DNA of 64,000 nucleotides from Robertmurraya_A mangrovi (GTDB lineage: Bacteria > Bacillota > Bacilli > Bacillales > Cytobacillaceae). Each line of letters opens with the position of its first letter. Position 1 is the stretch's first letter. The translations under genes were made by a program, and so were the position numbers. The stretch spans positions 62,001 to 126,000 of the forward strand of contig NZ_JAXOFX010000008.1 in the NCBI RefSeq assembly GCF_034427655.1. The letters are read 5' to 3'. The notes under the pieces were generated by a model, which did not search any database, had not been told where the DNA came from, and saw only the letters and a list, made by a program, of their open reading frames with translations. Of this stretch, positions 62,476-64,000 are shown piece after piece.

Positions 62476-62562
62476 GTATCCAAATTTAAAATTATCTACC
62501 ATCGATATTGTTTTTTCAGGTAGGAAATACTTTATATATAAATATTATTAGGGGGTGTAGTA

Positions 62563-62865
62563 ATGTCTGGATGGAGAATACAATCACAATTTCTTGGGGC
62601 AGGTCTTGCCAATAACCGAGATGTCGGTGACGATACAAAATTAACGGAAGATAGATACGAGTTATATGTTAACAATGAATTTGTAGGCTATAAAACACTT
62701 CTAAACCAATCGGATAATTTAAAAGACGTGAATGATTTCTTACAAAGACAAGGGTTTCAACAATTTACAAGTGATCTAGAAGGAGATCATTATAATATCA
62801 GTACAGAAAGTGATTTAGTTCAACCGATAAAGGATGCTTTAGGAGTTTACTGCAGCAATAGGTAA
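62563..62865 (+). CDS. hypothetical protein (100 aa)
   Basis: ATG after AGGGGGTG. MSGWRIQSQFLGAGLANNRD, ... DRYELYVNNEFVGYKTLLNQ. Intact, soluble, no family recognised. It lies between selD and a convergent tdh gene. Confidence 0.6.
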   Translation: MSGWRIQSQFLGAGLANNRDVGDDTKLTEDRYELYVNNEFVGYKTLLNQSDNLKDVNDFLQRQGFQQFTSDLEGDHYNISTESDLVQPIKDALGVYCSNR

Positions 62866-62885
62866 CGACTGTATAAGGCGAAAAA

Positions 62886-62911
62886 AAGACCGAAAATTAT
62901 TCGGTCTTTTC
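62886..62911. terminator. bidirectional terminator
   Basis: AAAGACCGAA / TTCGGTCTTT between convergent genes. Confidence 0.88.
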
Positions 62912-63862
62912 CCCTATTAACAACTTTTCTTTTAATTTTTCAAGCATATCAACCGTCATTTTAGACAGGTCATACTCAGCTTTAAAGCCCCACTCTTCTT
63001 TTGCAGCGGTCGCATCGATTGAATCTGGCCAGCTATCAGCAATACCTTGACGGATTGGATCCACATCATAAGAAATTTCAAACTGAGGAATATGCTTTTT
63101 AATTTCAGCAGCAATTTGCTCAGGATCAAAGCTCATGGCTGTCACGTTGAATGAGTTACGATGCTTTAACATGCTAGCATCTGCTTCCATTAAATTCACT
63201 ATAGAATTTAATGCATCGGGCATGTACATCATATCCATGTACGTCCCTTTATTAATATAAGACGTATATTGTTCGTTTTTAATTGCCTCATAATAAATTT
63301 CTACGGCATAGTCCGTTGTTCCACCACCCGGAGGAGTTACATATGAAATTAAGCCTGGGAAACGAAGTCCTCTCGTGTCCACTCCGAATTTATGATAGTA
63401 ATAATCGGAAAGTAATTCTCCCGCTACTTTGTTCACTCCATACATGGTTGTTGGACGGTGGATCGTATCTTGTGGTGTATTTACTTTTGGTGTCGATGGA
63501 CCGAACGCACCGATCGAGCTTGGCGTGAAGAATTGGCTCTTCGTATCTCTCGCCGTTTCAAGAGCATTCATCAATCCGCCCATATTTAAATTCCACGCAA
63601 AAACAGGGTTAGCTTCTGCTGTTGCAGATAATAATGCAGCCATATGAATGATTGAGTCTACATTATATTTTTTTGCAATTTCTAACATTCTATTTCCATC
63701 AGTTACATCTAAAATTTCAAATGGTCCAGACTGAGCAGCCTCACTGTCTGAATTTCGAATATCAGTTGCTACTACATTGTCCGTACCATAAATATCTCTT
63801 AATTTTACCGTTAGTTCTGACCCGATTTGGCCTAAAGCACCGGTTATTAATATACGTTTCAT
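62897..63862 (-). CDS. tdh: L-threonine 3-dehydrogenase, SDR type
   Basis: I start at the second ATG (63862, MKRILITGALGQIGSELTVK), six bases from GGGGG. 321 aa extended SDR: NAD loop GALGQIG (residues 8-14), TPSSIGAFGPSTPK and YGVNK (Tyr/Lys catalytic pair). Sequence is of the short-chain threonine dehydrogenase type rather than the zinc MDR type. The next upstream gene appears to be kbl, so the pair would convert threonine to 2-amino-3-ketobutyrate then glycine plus acetyl-CoA. Confidence 0.88.
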   Translation of the reverse strand: MKRILITGALGQIGSELTVKLRDIYGTDNVVATDIRNSDSEAAQSGPFEILDVTDGNRMLEIAKKYNVDSIIHMAALLSATAEANPVFAWNLNMGGLMNALETARDTKSQFFTPSSIGAFGPSTPKVNTPQDTIHRPTTMYGVNKVAGELLSDYYYHKFGVDTRGLRFPGLISYVTPPGGGTTDYAVEIYYEAIKNEQYTSYINKGTYMDMMYMPDALNSIVNLMEADASMLKHRNSFNVTAMSFDPEQIAAEIKKHIPQFEISYDVDPIRQGIADSWPDSIDATAAKEEWGFKAEYDLSKMTVDMLEKLKEKLLIGEKTE

Positions 63863-63933
63863 CATAATCCCCCAGAAAAATTAATACGAAAATCATCGTT
63901 GATTGTCTACTTTATCTATACGAACGAAGGAAC

Positions 63934-63953
63934 GAACGGGGTTAACCCCGTTC
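63934..63953. terminator. perfect palindrome between kbl and tdh
   Basis: GAACGGGG-TTAA-CCCCGTTC, a strong hairpin without T run on the minus strand. It may limit read-through or stabilise the kbl mRNA. Confidence 0.55.
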
Positions 63954-63968
63954 CGTTACCAACTTGAC

Positions 63969-64000
63969 TTATTGGATAATTCCCATCTCTTTACCCACTT
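63969..64000 (-). CDS. kbl: glycine C-acetyltransferase, C-terminal end only
   Basis: The last nine codons before TAA read VGKEMGIIQ, like the end of 2-amino-3-ketobutyrate CoA ligases (..VGKELGVI). Adjacent to tdh on the same strand as in the usual kbl-tdh operon. The body of the gene is outside the window. Confidence 0.5.
   Translation of the reverse strand, partial: VGKEMGIIQ

Noticed and set aside
1..64000. All frameshifts being sequencing errors
   Set aside because: parC, parE, citB, the AAA ATPase and the chemoreceptor (2-2.7 kb each) are intact, and several pseudogenes carry multiple lesions or truncations; only single homopolymer cases remain suspicious.

Overview
The window comes from a low-GC, endospore-forming Bacillaceae bacterium. 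Evidence: five small acid-soluble or spore-associated genes (sspO, sspP, sspN, tlp, cotM), strong Shine-Dalgarno sites with frequent TTG/GTG starts, and a gene order from about 30.5 to 61 kb (parC-parE-yneT / plsY ... yneR-yneQ-yneP-tlp-sspN-yneN-citB-sspO-sspP-cotM) that follows the Bacillus subtilis citB-yne-parCE neighbourhood.

Layout. 1-22 kb is an accessory region in decay. It holds two adjacent paralogous secreted-protein genes, a frameshifted YHYH-domain gene, a group II intron with a broken maturase/HNH gene, a cysteine-repeat protein, remnants of two tyrosine recombinases, an ankyrin protein, a type I restriction specificity subunit, a thermonuclease, an M23 peptidase, a DUF3231 protein and a membrane protein, a serine resolvase with a res-like site, and several orphan small genes. 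Degenerate second copies of its own secreted-protein genes lie at 16.6-17.8 kb. At 22.1 kb on the minus strand there is a short RNA with the helix-8 core of signal recognition particle RNA, followed by a terminator.

22.2-30.5 kb: a Fur-box-flanked ferric iron ABC transporter; a MarR regulator with a palindromic operator next to a frameshifted MFS exporter; a staygreen-family protein; a secreted EF-hand-like protein; and a TetR/VOC divergent pair. 30.5-64 kb is conserved chromosome: topoisomerase IV, plsY, a sensor kinase, a chemoreceptor, a CapA protein, a double-AAA ATPase, aconitase, spore genes, and the end of a tdh-kbl threonine degradation operon.

The most notable system is selenocysteine use. 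selA is present. Three genes are read as interrupted by naive gene calling but are continuous if one in-frame UGA is selenocysteine: selD itself (Sec18), a SelW/Rdx-type CxxU protein of 78 aa, and a HesB-like GUG protein of 96 aa. Each has a small hairpin 3' of the UGA at the distance expected for a bacterial SECIS element. selB and the selenocysteine tRNA were not found here and must lie elsewhere.

Core genes of 2-2.7 kb are intact while many accessory genes carry several lesions. This argues for real pseudogenisation in the island rather than general sequencing error, although single homopolymer lesions (MFS gene, YHYH gene) need read-level checking.
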